Below are positions 15,214-24,591 of a stretch of DNA of 64,000 bases, piece by piece. How positions within the stretch are numbered: the stretch's first letter is position 1; each line of letters begins with the position of its first letter. This stretch comes from Acidimicrobiia bacterium. GTDB taxonomy: Bacteria; Actinomycetota; Acidimicrobiia; IMCC26256; PALSA-610. The position numbers and the translations under genes are program-made. The notes under the pieces are model-generated. The model made no database searches. It was given only the letters and a program-made list of their open reading frames with translations, and was not told the origin of the DNA. The stretch spans positions 1,467,378-1,531,377 of the forward strand of contig JAOSJK010000001.1 of the NCBI GenBank assembly GCA_027494135.1. The letters are read 5' to 3'.

Positions 15214-15492
15214 ATGCCCGAGACGGAGACGACGGAGACTCGCAGCAATCCGCGCAAGGTGCGCGAAGGGCTGGTCGTCTCCTCGAAGATGGAGAAGACG
15301 GTCGTCGTAGCGGTCATCGACCGAGTTCGGCACCGGCGCTACGGGAAGACCTTGCAGCGCACCAAGAAGCTGTACGCACACGACGAGGCGAACGAAGTTC
15401 GTGAGGGTGACAGGGTCCGGGTTCAGGAGATCCGCCCGATGTCGCGCCAGAAGCGGTGGCGTGTCGTCGAGGTGCTCGAGCGGGCGCGCTGA
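15214..15492 (+). CDS. rpsQ: 30S ribosomal protein S17
   Basis: S17, 92 residues, a primary 16S rRNA-binding protein. It shows [19 protein letters not shown] and [21 protein letters not shown] short Thr/Glu-rich N-terminal addition of about 12 residues ([12 protein letters not shown]) precedes the core. It starts at ATG 15214, 4 bases after rpmC, and the frame is intact. Confidence 0.96.
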   Translation: MPETETTETRSNPRKVREGLVVSSKMEKTVVVAVIDRVRHRRYGKTLQRTKKLYAHDEANEVREGDRVRVQEIRPMSRQKRWRVVEVLERAR

Positions 15493-15519
15493 CGCGAGAG
15501 ACGCGAGAGAAGCAGATAG

Positions 15520-15886
15520 ATGATTCAGCAAGAGAGCAGGCTCAAAGTTGCCGACAACTCGGGCGCGCGTGGTCTTGTGCATCAAGGTCCTCGGCGGAAC
15601 CCGTCGGCGCTACGCGAGCATCGGCGACATCTTCGTTGCCACGGTGAAGGACGCCGTACCGGGTGCCGCAGTGAAGAAGGGCGACGTAGTCAAGTGCGTC
15701 GTGGTCCGGACCAAGAAGGAGAAGCGGCGCGCCGACGGCAGCTACATCAGGTTCGACGAGAACGCCGCAGTGCTGATCAACGATCAGATGCAACCGCGTG
15801 GAACGCGCATCTTCGGCCCAGTCGGTCGCGAGCTGCGCGATCGCAAGTTCATGCGCATCGTCTCGCTTGCTCCGGAGGTGCTCTGA
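15520..15886 (+). CDS. rplN: 50S ribosomal protein L14 (one apparent frameshift)
   Basis: L14 contacts the 30S subunit. It starts [17 protein letters not shown] at ATG 15520, then the family continues in another frame with [20 protein letters not shown] up to [12 protein letters not shown]. Two bases are missing in the GCGCGC tract at about 15561-15570; adding one CG gives [13 protein letters not shown] with the family's exact spacing. Repaired length is about 122 residues. rplX begins 2 bases after the stop. Confidence 0.95.
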
Positions 15887-15888
15887 AC

Positions 15889-16194
15889 ATGAAGGTGAAG
15901 AAGGGCGACCGGGTCGAAGTGCTCGCTGGGAAGGATCTCGGGAAGCGTGGCGAGATCACGCGGGTGTTGCCCGAGGAAGACCGCGTGATCGTCGACGGCG
16001 CGAACCGCGCCAAGAAGCATCAGAAGGCGACGCGAGCGACGATGCAGGGCGGGATCATCGACAAGGAGATGCCGATGCACGTCTCGAACGTCGGATTCGT
16101 CTGCTCATCGTGTGATCGGCCGGTCCGCCTCGGGTTTCGGATAGCAGCGGGCAAGAAGGTCCGTATCTGCCGCAAGTGCGGAGCAGACGTCTGA
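15889..16194 (+). CDS. rplX: 50S ribosomal protein L24, zinc-ribbon form
   Basis: L24, 101 residues, an assembly-initiator protein. [20 protein letters not shown] is the KOW motif. The C-terminal half has CSSC and CRKC about 20 residues apart, a zinc-ribbon form of L24, whereas many bacteria have lost these cysteines. The start ATG at 15889 lies 2 bases after rplN, and the stop overlaps the rplE start by one base. Confidence 0.96.
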   Translation: MKVKKGDRVEVLAGKDLGKRGEITRVLPEEDRVIVDGANRAKKHQKATRATMQGGIIDKEMPMHVSNVGFVCSSCDRPVRLGFRIAAGKKVRICRKCGADV

Positions 16195-16767
16195 TGGGTA
16201 GCAGCGCGACCGTGACGCCGCGGCTCAAGGAGCGGTACGAGGCGGAGATCCGACCACAGCTCCAGGCAGATCTCGGCGTCGGCAACCCGATGCAGGTGCC
16301 CAGGATCGTGAAGATCGTCGTCAACATGGGGGTCGGACAGGCTACCCAGCAGCGGTCGCTGCTCGACGGTGCTGTTACCGATCTGAAGATCATCACGGGC
16401 CAGAAGCCGATGGTGACCAAGGCGAAGAAGTCGATCGCAGGGTTCAAGCTGCGCGCCGGGAACGAGATCGGTGCGAAGGTGACGCTGCGTGGCACGCGCA
16501 TGTGGGAGTTCTACGACCGACTCGTGAGTCTGGCGATCCCGAGGATCCGCGACTTCCGGGGTCTGTCCCCCGACCAGTTCGACGGACGCGGCAACTACAC
16601 GTTCGGCGTCACCGAGCAGCTGATCTTCCCGGAGATCGACTACGACAAGATCGACACGGTTCGAGGCATGGACATCACGATTGTGACGACTGCCGAGACC
16701 GACGACCACGGGCGGGCGCTCCTCAGGGCGCTCGGGTTCCCGTTCCGCCGCGAGGCCCAGGGGGTAG
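16194..16767 (+). CDS. rplE: 50S ribosomal protein L5 (apparent in-frame fusion to S14)
   Basis: L5 binds 5S rRNA and contacts P-site tRNA. Family blocks include [40 protein letters not shown] and [18 protein letters not shown]. It ends [12 protein letters not shown]. As given, the frame runs on through G-V-A into S14 without a stop. Removing one G from GGGG at 16761-16764 gives TAG at 16765-16767, a normal 190-residue end, and leaves rpsZ its own ATG 2 bases later. An indel is a more likely reason than a real L5-S14 fusion. Confidence 0.93.
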
Positions 16768-16769
16768 CA

Positions 16770-16955
16770 ATGGCGAAGAGAGCACTGATCAACAAGCAGC
16801 AAGCCACGCCGAAGTTCCGGGTGCGTTCGTATACGCGTTGCCGGCGCTGCGGGAGGTCGCGGTCCGTCTACCGCGCGTTCGGCCTGTGCCGGATCTGCCT
16901 GCGCCAGATGGTGCATGCAGGCGAGGTGCCCGGCGTAACGAAGTCGTCGTGGTGA
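16770..16955 (+). CDS. rpsZ: 30S ribosomal protein S14, zinc-binding type Z
   Basis: This is the short 61-residue, zinc-binding S14. It contains [20 protein letters not shown], the two CxxC pairs that hold zinc, and ends GVTKSSW. It starts [20 protein letters not shown] at ATG 16770. It lies between rplE and rpsH, as in Gram-positive spc operons. As given it is in frame with rplE; see that entry. Confidence 0.95.
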   Translation: MAKRALINKQQATPKFRVRSYTRCRRCGRSRSVYRAFGLCRICLRQMVHAGEVPGVTKSSW

Positions 16956-16968
16956 GGGGGGTACTGGC

Positions 16969-17374
16969 GTGACGATGACCGACCCGATTGCCGACATGCT
17001 CACGCGTGTCCTGCAACGCGAATACGGCATTTCACGATGACGTGGTGATGCCGTCCTCGAAGTTGAAGGAGGCGGTCGCCGGAATTCTCCAGCAGGAGGG
17101 CTACATCCGGGGCTACGACGTCGCCGACGACTCGGCGCGTCCGGGGCGCAAGTTGACGATTCAGATGAAGTACACGCCCGACCGCCGGCGGACGATCTCC
17201 GGGCTCAAGCGGGTCTCGAGCCCGGGTCTCCGCGTGTACACGAAGGCCGATGGAGTTCCGCGCGTGCTGGGCGGAATGGGCATCGCGATCCTGTCCACCA
17301 ATCAGGGCCTCATGACCGACCGAGAGGCACGACGTCGCCGTCTCGGCGGCGAGATCCTCTGTCACGTCTGGTAG
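16969..17374 (+). CDS. rpsH: 30S ribosomal protein S8 (one apparent frameshift)
   Basis: S8 binds the central domain of 16S rRNA and in enterobacteria represses the spc operon. The GTG at 16969 gives MTMTDPIADMLTRV; the next frame continues RNANTAFHDDVVMPSSKLK to GGEILCHVW. A surplus T at about 17012 (gtc c-t-gc aac) explains the break: without it the text reads LTRVRNANTAFHDD. Repaired length is about 134 residues. It lies 13 bases after rpsZ. Confidence 0.95.
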
Positions 17375-17383
17375 GAGCACGGC

Positions 17384-17923
17384 ATGTCTCGTATCGGCAA
17401 GAAGCCGATTCCGATCCCGAGTGGCGTTCAGGTCACGATCGACGGCGACCACGTCGCTGTCGAGGGACCAAGGGGATCACTGGAACTCGATGTCGTCGGC
17501 GACGTGACGGTCGCACTCGACGGTGACATGCTTGTTGTCGCGCGTGCCGACGACCAGCGCTCCAACAGGGCGTTGCACGGCCTGACCAGGACCCTCGTCA
17601 ACAACATGATCGTGGGTGTGACCGAGGGGTACACGAAGGAGCTGGAGATCGTCGGAGTCGGGTATCGCGCCACGGCACAGGGGCCGCAGCGCATCGAGCT
17701 CCAGCTCGGGTTCTCGCACCCGGTGTTCGTCGATGCTCCCCAGGGGATCGAGTTCGAGGTGCCGGTACCGGGACGCATCTCGGTAAAGGGTTTCGACAAG
17801 CAGCTGGTCGGCCAAGTGGCGGCTGACATCCGGCGTATCCGCAAGCCTGAGCCGTACAAGGGCAAGGGCGTGCGCTATGCCGGAGAGCAGGTCCGCCGCA
17901 AGGCCGGCAAGTCGGCAAAGTAG
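17384..17923 (+). CDS. rplF: 50S ribosomal protein L6
   Basis: L6, 179 residues, lies near the factor-binding centre. Start SRIGKKPIPIPSGVQVTIDG; C-terminal block IRKPEPYKGKGVRYAGEQVR. Both repeated domains of the family are complete and the frame is intact. It starts at ATG 17384, 9 bases after rpsH, and ends 11 bases before rplR. Confidence 0.97.
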   Translation: MSRIGKKPIPIPSGVQVTIDGDHVAVEGPRGSLELDVVGDVTVALDGDMLVVARADDQRSNRALHGLTRTLVNNMIVGVTEGYTKELEIVGVGYRATAQGPQRIELQLGFSHPVFVDAPQGIEFEVPVPGRISVKGFDKQLVGQVAADIRRIRKPEPYKGKGVRYAGEQVRRKAGKSAK

Positions 17924-17934
17924 GCAGGTAGGAG

Positions 17935-18291
17935 ATGGCTCTCACAAAGCAGGAACAGCGACGCAGGCGCCACCGGCGTGTCCGCAAGAAGGTCATGGGC
18001 ACTGCGGATCGGCCGCGCCTGGCAGTGTTCCGATCGAACAAGCACATCTACGCACAGGCGATCGACGACATCAACGGCCGCACCGTCGCTGCGGCATCGA
18101 CCGTTGAGGGCGATCTGCGCGGCGGGTCCACTGCGACGGTCGCTGCTGCAGTGCAGGTCGGTAGGCTCGTGGGTGAGCGCGCGAGAGCAGCGGGGATCTC
18201 GGCCGTTGTCTTCGATCGCGGTGGATTCCACTATCACGGTCGCGTTGCCGCGGTAGCCGAAGGGGCCCGCGAATCCGGGCTACGTCTCTGA
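17935..18291 (+). CDS. rplR: 50S ribosomal protein L18
   Basis: L18, 118 residues, binds 5S rRNA with L5. [20 protein letters not shown] and [16 protein letters not shown] are typical, as is the end [20 protein letters not shown]. The ATG at 17935 follows aggtaggag. It is intact. Confidence 0.97.
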   Translation: MALTKQEQRRRRHRRVRKKVMGTADRPRLAVFRSNKHIYAQAIDDINGRTVAAASTVEGDLRGGSTATVAAAVQVGRLVGERARAAGISAVVFDRGGFHYHGRVAAVAEGARESGLRL

Positions 18292-18310
18292 GGCAGAGGA
18301 AGGGTTGGGC

Positions 18311-18857
18311 ATGGCCGAAGGCCAGTACGACGAGCGAGTGATCGCAATCAACCGGGTGGCGAAGGTCGTGAAGGGCGGCCGGCGCTTCTCCTTCACCGCG
18401 CTCGTGGTCGTGGGCGATGGCAACGGCCGCGTCGGCCTCGGGTACGGCAAGGCCAAGGAGGTGCCGGGTGCGATCCAGAAGGGCATGGAAGAGGCCAAGA
18501 AGAGCCTCTTCGCGGTGCCCCTGGCCGGTTCCACGGTCACCCACACGATCATCGGCGAGCACGATGCCGCGCGAGTCCTGCTCAAGCCTGCCGCTCCCGG
18601 TACCGGCGTGATCGCCGGCGGTGCTACCCGTGCGATTCTCGAAGCGGCCGGCGTGCACGACGTACTCGCCAAGTCGCTCGGCTCCGCGAACGCCATCAAC
18701 GTCGCGCGCGACGATTCAGGGGCTTCAGTCGCTCCGCCGTCCCGAGCAGATCGCCGCTATGCGCGGCAAGTCGGTCGAGGAAGTCTCGACCAAGGGGATG
18801 CTCGCCGCCTACCTCGAGCGCGAGCGCGGCCCGCAGAAGGTCAACGAGGTCGCGTGA
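18311..18857 (+). CDS. rpsE: 30S ribosomal protein S5 (one apparent frameshift)
   Basis: S5 controls decoding accuracy. I use ATG 18311 ([20 protein letters not shown]), behind gaggcagaggaaggg, in place of an in-frame TTG 6 bases earlier. The core reads to NAINVAR, and the family then continues in another frame with [20 protein letters not shown] to the stop at 18857. Two bases are missing in the CGCGCG tract at about 18704-18712; adding CG restores NVARATIQGL. Repaired length is about 182 residues. The stop overlaps the rpmD ATG. Confidence 0.95.
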
Positions 18858-19039
18858 TGACGTCGCTGAAGGTGACACTCGTCAGGTCGAGGATCGGCAC
18901 CAAGCCCAAGCATCGCGGGACGGTGCGTGCGCTGGGGCTTCGGCGCATCGGAAGCTCGAACGTCCTACCCGACAGGCCCGAGATACGCGGGATGATCGCG
19001 CGTGTTCCGCATCTCGTGGACGTGGAGGAGATCCCGTGA
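18857..19039 (+). CDS. rpmD: 50S ribosomal protein L30
   Basis: L30, 60 residues. [20 protein letters not shown] followed by [15 protein letters not shown] is the family pattern. The ATG overlaps the rpsE stop by one base, and the end overlaps the rplO GTG by 4 bases, so translation is probably coupled. Confidence 0.95.
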   Translation: MTSLKVTLVRSRIGTKPKHRGTVRALGLRRIGSSNVLPDRPEIRGMIARVPHLVDVEEIP

Positions 19040-19527
19040 AGGTTCACGATCTGAAGCCTGCCCCCGGCTCCAAGCGTCCTAAGCGGCGAGTCGGGCGCGG
19101 AATCTCCGGTAAGAGGGGGAAGACGGCCGGCCGCGGGATGAAGGGGCAGGGCGCACGAGGCTCCGTGCCGCCCCGATTCGAGGGCGGTCAGACCCCGCTC
19201 CACCGCCGGACTCCGAAGATGAAGGGGTTTCGGAACCCCTTCCGCGTCGAGTACCACGTCGTCAACCTCGACACGCTCGAGCAGTTCGAGGGGGGCGCGG
19301 AGGTGACCCCGGACACGCTGCGCGAGCACGGTCTGGTGGCGAAGCGCGGGTTGGTGAAGGTCCTCGGGCGGGGTGAAGTGTCCGTCTCCCTCAGCGTCAA
19401 GGCCCATGCGTTCTCACGCTCGGCGGTGCAGGCGATCGAGGCCGCCGGTGGCCGGACCGAGGTGATTCCGCCGCCGTGGGGCGACAGGCGTCCGCCGGCT
19501 CGCGGAAACGCCCTTACGAATCGGTAG
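19036..19527 (+). CDS. rplO: 50S ribosomal protein L15
   Basis: L15, 163 residues, a late-assembly protein. The glycine-rich arm ([20 protein letters not shown]) and [20 protein letters not shown] are clear, and [18 protein letters not shown] closes the core. About 15 residues beyond the usual end follow. The GTG at 19036 overlaps rpmD. It is intact. Confidence 0.96.
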   Translation: MKVHDLKPAPGSKRPKRRVGRGISGKRGKTAGRGMKGQGARGSVPPRFEGGQTPLHRRTPKMKGFRNPFRVEYHVVNLDTLEQFEGGAEVTPDTLREHGLVAKRGLVKVLGRGEVSVSLSVKAHAFSRSAVQAIEAAGGRTEVIPPPWGDRRPPARGNALTNR

Positions 19528-19566
19528 ACTCGCCGCTTCGAGACGACGCAGGAGGTCTCCGGCCCT

Positions 19567-20886
19567 ATGTTGGGGCTTTCTCGCCTACGGTTCATCTTCC
19601 GGGTACCCGATCTCCTGAGGAAGATCGGCTTCACGATCCTGATCGTGGCCGTCTACCGCGTCGGTTCTCACATCCCGGTTCCGTATGTCGACTTCGGCGC
19701 GATAAAGGCGCTCAAGGAGTCGGCGTCCGAGAGCGGCGGAGTGGTCGCGTTCTTCGATCTCTTCTCCGGGGGCGCCATCACCAACGTCGCGGTGTTCTTC
19801 CTCGGGATCATGCCCTACATCACGGCCTCGATCATCATGCAGTTGCTCGGCGTGGTGATCCCGAAGCTCGAGGAGTGGCAGAAGGAGGGCCAGCCCGGCC
19901 AGAAGAAGATCACCCAGTGGACCCGCTACCTGACCGTCGCCCTCGCTCTGATCCAGTCGACGGGCTTCGTCTTCGCCCTGAAGAGCGGCAACGCCGGGCT
20001 CTTCGGGCTGTCCGGGATCCGGCTGCCGGAGGGCGTGAATCTCATTCCGGCGTTCACGCCCTGGAAGGCCCTGATCATCATCACGACATGGACAGCGGGA
20101 ACGGCCATGGTCATGTGGCTCGGGGAGCTGGTGACCCAGCGAGGGATCGGCAACGGCATGTCGATCATGATCTTCGCGTCGGTGGTGTCCCGCCTGCCCT
20201 ACCAGGGTGCTGCGGTGTACTCGGAGGGGAGCAAGCTCCAGTTCGTGTTCATCCTCTTCATAGCGGTGGGCATGATCGTCGGGATCGTCATCGTCGAATC
20301 GGGCCAGAGGCGCATCCCGGTCCAGTTCGCGAAACGAGTGGTCGGGCGCAGGATGTACGGGGGGCAGAGCACGTACATCCCGCTGAAGGTGAACCAGTCA
20401 GGGTGATCCCGGTCATCTTCGCCAGCTCTCTGCTCTCGTTCCCGGCCCTCATCGCGAACGTGCTGCCGTGGCACAGCGTGAAGCGGTTCGTCGACGAGAA
20501 CCTGGTCCGGTCCGGGAGCTGGTTCTACATCGGCTCGTACGGCCTGATGATCGTCTTCTTCGCGTACTTCTACACCCAGATCGCGTTCAATCCGGAACAG
20601 CAGGCAGACGTCATCCGCAAGCAGGGTGGTTTCATCCCGGGGGTGCGCCCTGGGCCTCCCACGGCGTTGTACCTGAGCAAGGTGCTCAACCGCATCACCC
20701 TGCCCGGGTCGCTCTTCCTCACGGTCATAGCGCTGGTTCCTCTGCTTGCTTTCAAGATCTGGGACATCGCGCAGTTCCCGTTCGGGGGGCACCTCTCTCC
20801 TCATCACGGTCGGTGTCGCATTGGAGACCATGAAGCAGATCGACAGTCAGCTCATGATGCGCAACTACGAGGGCTTCCTCAGGTAG
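19567..20886 (+). CDS. secY: Preprotein translocase subunit SecY (two apparent frameshifts)
   Basis: SecY is the channel of the Sec translocase, with ten membrane helices. The ATG at 19567 begins [20 protein letters not shown]. The plug region ([20 protein letters not shown]) is clear. The frame breaks at 20400-20403 (KVNQSG then [11 protein letters not shown]), where one G is missing, and again at 20784-20789 (FPFGG then [12 protein letters not shown]), where one G is surplus. After both repairs the protein has about 439 residues and ends [10 protein letters not shown]. adk follows 4 bases later, as in many spc operons. Confidence 0.94.
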
Positions 20887-20890
20887 ATCG

Positions 20891-21559
20891 ATGTCCAACG
20901 GTCTGCGCCTAGTGCTGCTCGGCAAGCAGGGTGCCGGCAAGGGAACACAGGCAGTGCTCGTTGCCGAGCACTGCGGTATCCCTCACCTCTCCACGGGTGA
21001 GGTGTTCCGCGCGCAGGCCGGTCTCGGCACGGCCTTCGGGTTGGAGGCCAAGCGCTACATGGACGGTGGCGATCTGGTCCCTGATGACATCGTCATAGGG
21101 GTCATCGAGGAGTGCCTCGCCCCGGGCGGGATGCTCGCCGACGGGTTCGTCCTCGACGGATTCCCTCGCACCCTACGGCAGGCGGAGGAGCTCGACAGGG
21201 TTCTCGGCCGTCGCTCTCTCGACGCGGCGGTCCTGATCGACGTACCGCACGCGGTCGTGCAGAACCGCCTCGCCGGCCGTCGGGTGTGCCGTGGCTGCCA
21301 GCGCGTGTACCACGTAGACCTACCGCCCGAGCGGCCCTGGATCTGTGACACCTGTGGCGGCGACGTCGTGCAGCGCGACGACGACACCGATGAAGCGATA
21401 GGACGACGCCTCGAGATTTACGAGCGCGACACCGCTCCGATCATCGAGATGTACCGGCTCAGTGGACGCCTTCTGACAGTAGATGGTGTCGGGTCGAGCG
21501 AGGAGATCTTCGGGAGGATCGTCGCGGCGATAGAGGCCGCGACCGGGGTCTCGTGCTGA
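20891..21559 (+). CDS. adk: Adenylate kinase, zinc-type LID
   Basis: Adenylate kinase (ATP + AMP to 2 ADP), 222 residues. The P-loop is GKQGAGKGTQ, with Gln where Pro is more usual. DGFPRTLRQAEEL is the AMP-site signature. The LID domain has CRGC and CDTC, a structural zinc site found in Gram-positive-type enzymes. It starts at ATG 20891 just after secY. The frame is intact. Confidence 0.96.
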   Translation: MSNGLRLVLLGKQGAGKGTQAVLVAEHCGIPHLSTGEVFRAQAGLGTAFGLEAKRYMDGGDLVPDDIVIGVIEECLAPGGMLADGFVLDGFPRTLRQAEELDRVLGRRSLDAAVLIDVPHAVVQNRLAGRRVCRGCQRVYHVDLPPERPWICDTCGGDVVQRDDDTDEAIGRRLEIYERDTAPIIEMYRLSGRLLTVDGVGSSEEIFGRIVAAIEAATGVSC

Positions 21560-21611
21560 CCCCTGGCAGGGGCGTCGACGGACCCGGTAGCGGAGCGAGG
21601 CGGGTGAACCG

Positions 21612-22358
21612 GTGCCACTGCGCAAGTCCACAGAGCAGATCGCGATGATGCGACGCGCCGGTCGCGTCGTCGCAGAGATGCTGGAGGTGGCAGCGGCGGC
21701 GGCCCGTCCGGGGGCGTCGAGCGCCGATCTCGACTCGGCGGCGCGCGGCGTGCTGGATCGCAGGGGCGCGCGTTCGAGCTTCCTCGGGTACCACGGATTC
21801 CCTGCGGTGGTCTGTGTCTCGCCCAACGAGGTCGTGATCCACGGGATCCCGGGTCAGCGCGTCCTCGAGGAGGGGGACATCGTCTCGATCGACGGTGGCG
21901 CGATCGTGGAAGGGTGGCATGCCGACGCCGCGGTGACGGTCGGGGTCGGTGAGGTCGATCAGGCCTCCGGACGGCTCATCGAGGCCACACGTGACGCACT
22001 CGCCGCTGCGACACGCCGTGCCGTTCCCGACTCGCGCCTAGGCGACCTGGGCGAGGCGTGTGAGGCGGTGGTCGAGGCAGCGGGTCTCGCCGTCGTGCGG
22101 GACTACACCGGCCACGGCATAGGAACAGCGATGCACGAGGAGCCCCAGGTGCCGAACTTCGGACGGGCGGGCCGGGGTGCGCGACTGCGGGCAGGGATGG
22201 TCCTGGCCATAGAGCCCATGGTCGTAGCCGGTGGAGCGACCGTGATGGAGCTGGCCGACGGTTGGACGGTGGTGACGAGGGACCGCAGCAGGTCGGCGCA
22301 CTTCGAGCACACGGTCGCGATCACCGAGAGTGGCCCAGAGGTCCTGACAGCGCCCTGA
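21612..22358 (+). CDS. map: Methionine aminopeptidase, type I
   Basis: Removes the initiator methionine from new proteins. 248 residues from GTG 21612. Metal ligands sit in the expected order: DGGAIVEGWHADAAVTV (two Asp), TGHGIGTAMHEEP (His), LAIEPMVV (Glu) and HFEHTVAIT (Glu). It lies 52 bases after adk, the usual adk-map pairing. No zinc-finger N-terminal extension is present. It is intact. Confidence 0.95.
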   Translation: MPLRKSTEQIAMMRRAGRVVAEMLEVAAAAARPGASSADLDSAARGVLDRRGARSSFLGYHGFPAVVCVSPNEVVIHGIPGQRVLEEGDIVSIDGGAIVEGWHADAAVTVGVGEVDQASGRLIEATRDALAAATRRAVPDSRLGDLGEACEAVVEAAGLAVVRDYTGHGIGTAMHEEPQVPNFGRAGRGARLRAGMVLAIEPMVVAGGATVMELADGWTVVTRDRSRSAHFEHTVAITESGPEVLTAP

Positions 22359-22469
22359 CCGTATCCGGAGATGCCGGGCCCAGGGCGAGAGTCGCCGGGT
22401 CGGTCTCGGTGGACCGTGCGTGCCCTCGCCTGCCGGCGGGTTCCGGGACGGGTGTGGGTGAGGGGCGAA

Positions 22470-22498
22470 TTGTGGGCCGGGGGTCGCTGATGTAGCCT
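22470..22498 (+). promoter_or_regulatory. Candidate promoter of the infA-rpmJ-rpsM operon
   Basis: TTGTGG at 22470-22475 and TAGCCT at 22493-22498, 17 bases apart, lie in the 196-base gap after map. Transcription would start near 22505, about 50 bases before infA. The -35 box is weaker than consensus. This is a motif-based inference. Confidence 0.5.
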
Positions 22499-22554
22499 TG
22501 TCAGTCGGCTCCGAGCCTTTCCCTGCGCGTCTCGGCGCGCTCCGACCTCAGGTG

Positions 22555-22788
22555 GTGAACCCGCTGGCAAAGCCGAAGGATGGCGCGATCCTGGTCGAGG
22601 GTACGGTCGTGGAGCCGTTGCCGAACGCCATGTTCCGCGTCGAGCTCGAGAACGGGCACCGCGTGCTCGCTCACATCTCGGGGAAGATGCGGATGCACTA
22701 CATCCGGATCGCACCCGGCGACAAGGTGCAGGTGGAGCTCACACCGTACGACCTGGCCAGAGGTCGGATCACATATCGGTACAAGTGA
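22555..22788 (+). CDS. infA: Translation initiation factor IF-1
   Basis: IF-1 occupies the A site during initiation. The S1-fold signature [20 protein letters not shown] and [19 protein letters not shown] to [10 protein letters not shown] is complete. I place the start at GTG 22555, giving 77 residues, close to the usual 72. In-frame codons further up (to 22498) would add an unconserved extension that overlaps the proposed promoter. The ribosome site is weak. Confidence 0.92.
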   Translation: MNPLAKPKDGAILVEGTVVEPLPNAMFRVELENGHRVLAHISGKMRMHYIRIAPGDKVQVELTPYDLARGRITYRYK

Positions 22789-22924
22789 CATCAGGGCCGC
22801 ACGGGGAGGCCCGAGCGGCGGACTCGCATGCAGATGTGGGTAGCGGACCGCGGAGACACGCGAAGACGAGACGGTTGGTCACGAGACAGATGGACACGGT
22901 ACGAGCGGAGATGAGGTGGCGCCC

Positions 22925-23038
22925 GTGAAGGTGCGGCCGTCGGTCAAGAAGATGTGCGACAAGTGCAAGGTGATCCGCAGGCACGGTGCCGTGCGCGTCA
23001 TCTGCACGAACCCGCGCCACAAGCAGCGACAGGGCTAG
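22925..23038 (+). CDS. rpmJ: 50S ribosomal protein L36, zinc-binding form
   Basis: L36, 37 residues: it starts [14 protein letters not shown] at GTG 22925 and ends NPRHKQRQG. The cysteines and histidine that hold zinc (CDKC, then C and H near the end) are all present, so this is the zinc-binding form. It lies between infA and rpsM, its usual place. A gap of about 135 bases after infA holds no other gene I can support. Confidence 0.94.
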   Translation: MKVRPSVKKMCDKCKVIRRHGAVRVICTNPRHKQRQG

Positions 23039-23050
23039 GAGGCCGTCTCG

Positions 23051-23429
23051 ATGGCACGGATCGCCGGAGTCGACATACCGCGGGAGAAGCGTCTCGAGGT
23101 GTCGCTGACCTACATCTACGGGGTCGGGCACACGATGGCGCAGCAGATCTGCGACGCGAACGGCATGTCTCGCGACACGCGGGTCCGAGACCTGACCGAG
23201 GAAGAGGTTGCACGTCTCCGGACATGGATCGACGGCAACGTCAAGGTAGAGGGCGACCTCCGGCGGGGAGGTCTCCCAGAGCATCAAGCGCAAGATGGAG
23301 ATCGGGTGCTACGCGGGTCTGCGGCACCGGCGCGGTCTGCCGGTCCGGGGTCAGCGCACCCGCACCAACGCGCGGACACGCAAGGGTCCCAAGAAGACGG
23401 TCGCCGGCAAGAAGCGGGCGCGCAAGTAG
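23051..23429 (+). CDS. rpsM: 30S ribosomal protein S13 (one apparent frameshift)
   Basis: S13 contacts P-site tRNA and the 50S subunit. It starts [20 protein letters not shown] at ATG 23051. The frame is lost after VEGDLRR, and the family continues [20 protein letters not shown] and [20 protein letters not shown] in the next frame. One surplus G in the GGGG run at about 23264-23267 explains it. Repaired length is about 125 residues, ending KKRARK. Confidence 0.94.
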
Positions 23430-23477
23430 GCACTGTTCGAGATTCGCCGGGAGATCCGGCAGAGCGAGGCACACGGG

Positions 23478-23876
23478 ATGGCAAGACCTGCACCGGGCGG
23501 ACGACGCCCCAAGCGCCGCGAGCGCAAGAACGTCACCCACGGGGTGGCGCACATCAAGTCGTCCTTCAACAACACGATCATCACGATCACCGATCAACAG
23601 GGCAACGCCCTCGCCTGGGCGTCTTCCGGAAACGTCGGCTTCAAGGGGTCGCGCAAGTCGACTCCCTTCGCCGCTCAGCTGGCGGCGGAGGCGGTTGCAA
23701 AGCGGGCCATGGAGCACGGCGTCAGGAAGGTCGACGTCATGGTGAAGGGCCCCGGATCGGGTCGTGAGACTGCGATCAGGTCGTTGCAGAACGTCGGCAT
23801 CGAGGTGCTCGGGATCAAGGACGTGACGCCGATCCCGCACAATGGCTGCCGCCCACCGAAGCGGCGGAGAGTCTGA
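23478..23876 (+). CDS. rpsK: 30S ribosomal protein S11
   Basis: S11, 132 residues, forms the 30S platform. It shows [19 protein letters not shown] and [20 protein letters not shown], and ends [11 protein letters not shown]. The frame is intact. It starts at ATG 23478, 48 bases after rpsM, and its stop shares one base with the rpsD ATG. Confidence 0.97.
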   Translation: MARPAPGGRRPKRRERKNVTHGVAHIKSSFNNTIITITDQQGNALAWASSGNVGFKGSRKSTPFAAQLAAEAVAKRAMEHGVRKVDVMVKGPGSGRETAIRSLQNVGIEVLGIKDVTPIPHNGCRPPKRRRV

Positions 23877-24498
23877 TGGCGCGCTACACCGGACCGGTCT
23901 GCAGGCTCTGTCGGCGCGAGCGGATGAAGCTCTTTCTCAAGGGCCCCAAGTGCGACACGATGCGCTGTCCGATCGAGAGGCGGCCGTACCCGCCGGGCGA
24001 GCACGGCAAGGGACGGATCCGCAGAGCGAGTACCTCTTCCAGCTCCGCGAGAAGCAGAAGGCGCGCCGCATCTACGGCCTCCTCGAGAAGCAGTTCCGGA
24101 ACCTGTACGGAGAAGCGGCGCGGCAGACCGGCATCACCGGTGAGAACCTCCTCCGGATGCTCGAGCAGCGGATCGACAACGTCGTGTTCCGCGCCGGCTT
24201 CGCGGCGAGCAGGAATCAGGCGCGCCAGCTGGTCCGGCACGGTCATGTCTCCGTGAACGGCCGCAGGGTGACGATCCCGTCCTACTCGGTACGCAAGGAC
24301 GATGTCGTCGAGCTGCGCGACAAGGCGAAGAAGATGATCGTCGTGCGCCACAACGTGGACACGATCGATCGAATCGTCCCGCAGTGGTTGGAGGTTGCCA
24401 CCGGTGAGTTCAAGGCGACCGTGCGCGATCTGCCGCTGCGCGAGCAGATAGATGTTCCCATGCGCGAGCAGCTGATCGTCGAGCTCTACTCCAAGTAG
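23876..24498 (+). CDS. rpsD: 30S ribosomal protein S4, zinc form (one apparent frameshift)
   Basis: S4 starts 30S assembly. The N-terminus carries CRLC and a second cysteine pair in CDTMRC, the zinc-binding form. The frame breaks after HGKGRIR at about 24020-24026, where one base is missing, and resumes with [20 protein letters not shown]. The S4 RNA-binding domain ([20 protein letters not shown]) is complete. Repaired length is about 207 residues, ending IVELYSK. It precedes rpoA, as usual. Confidence 0.94.
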
Positions 24499-24591
24499 CA
24501 AGAAAAGGGTGCGGTCGCCGGGTTCCGGCCGGCGCCGCCGAGAACGAGACGCCGGCAGGCGCGCCAGACGCAGAAGGTATGAGGCGAATCC

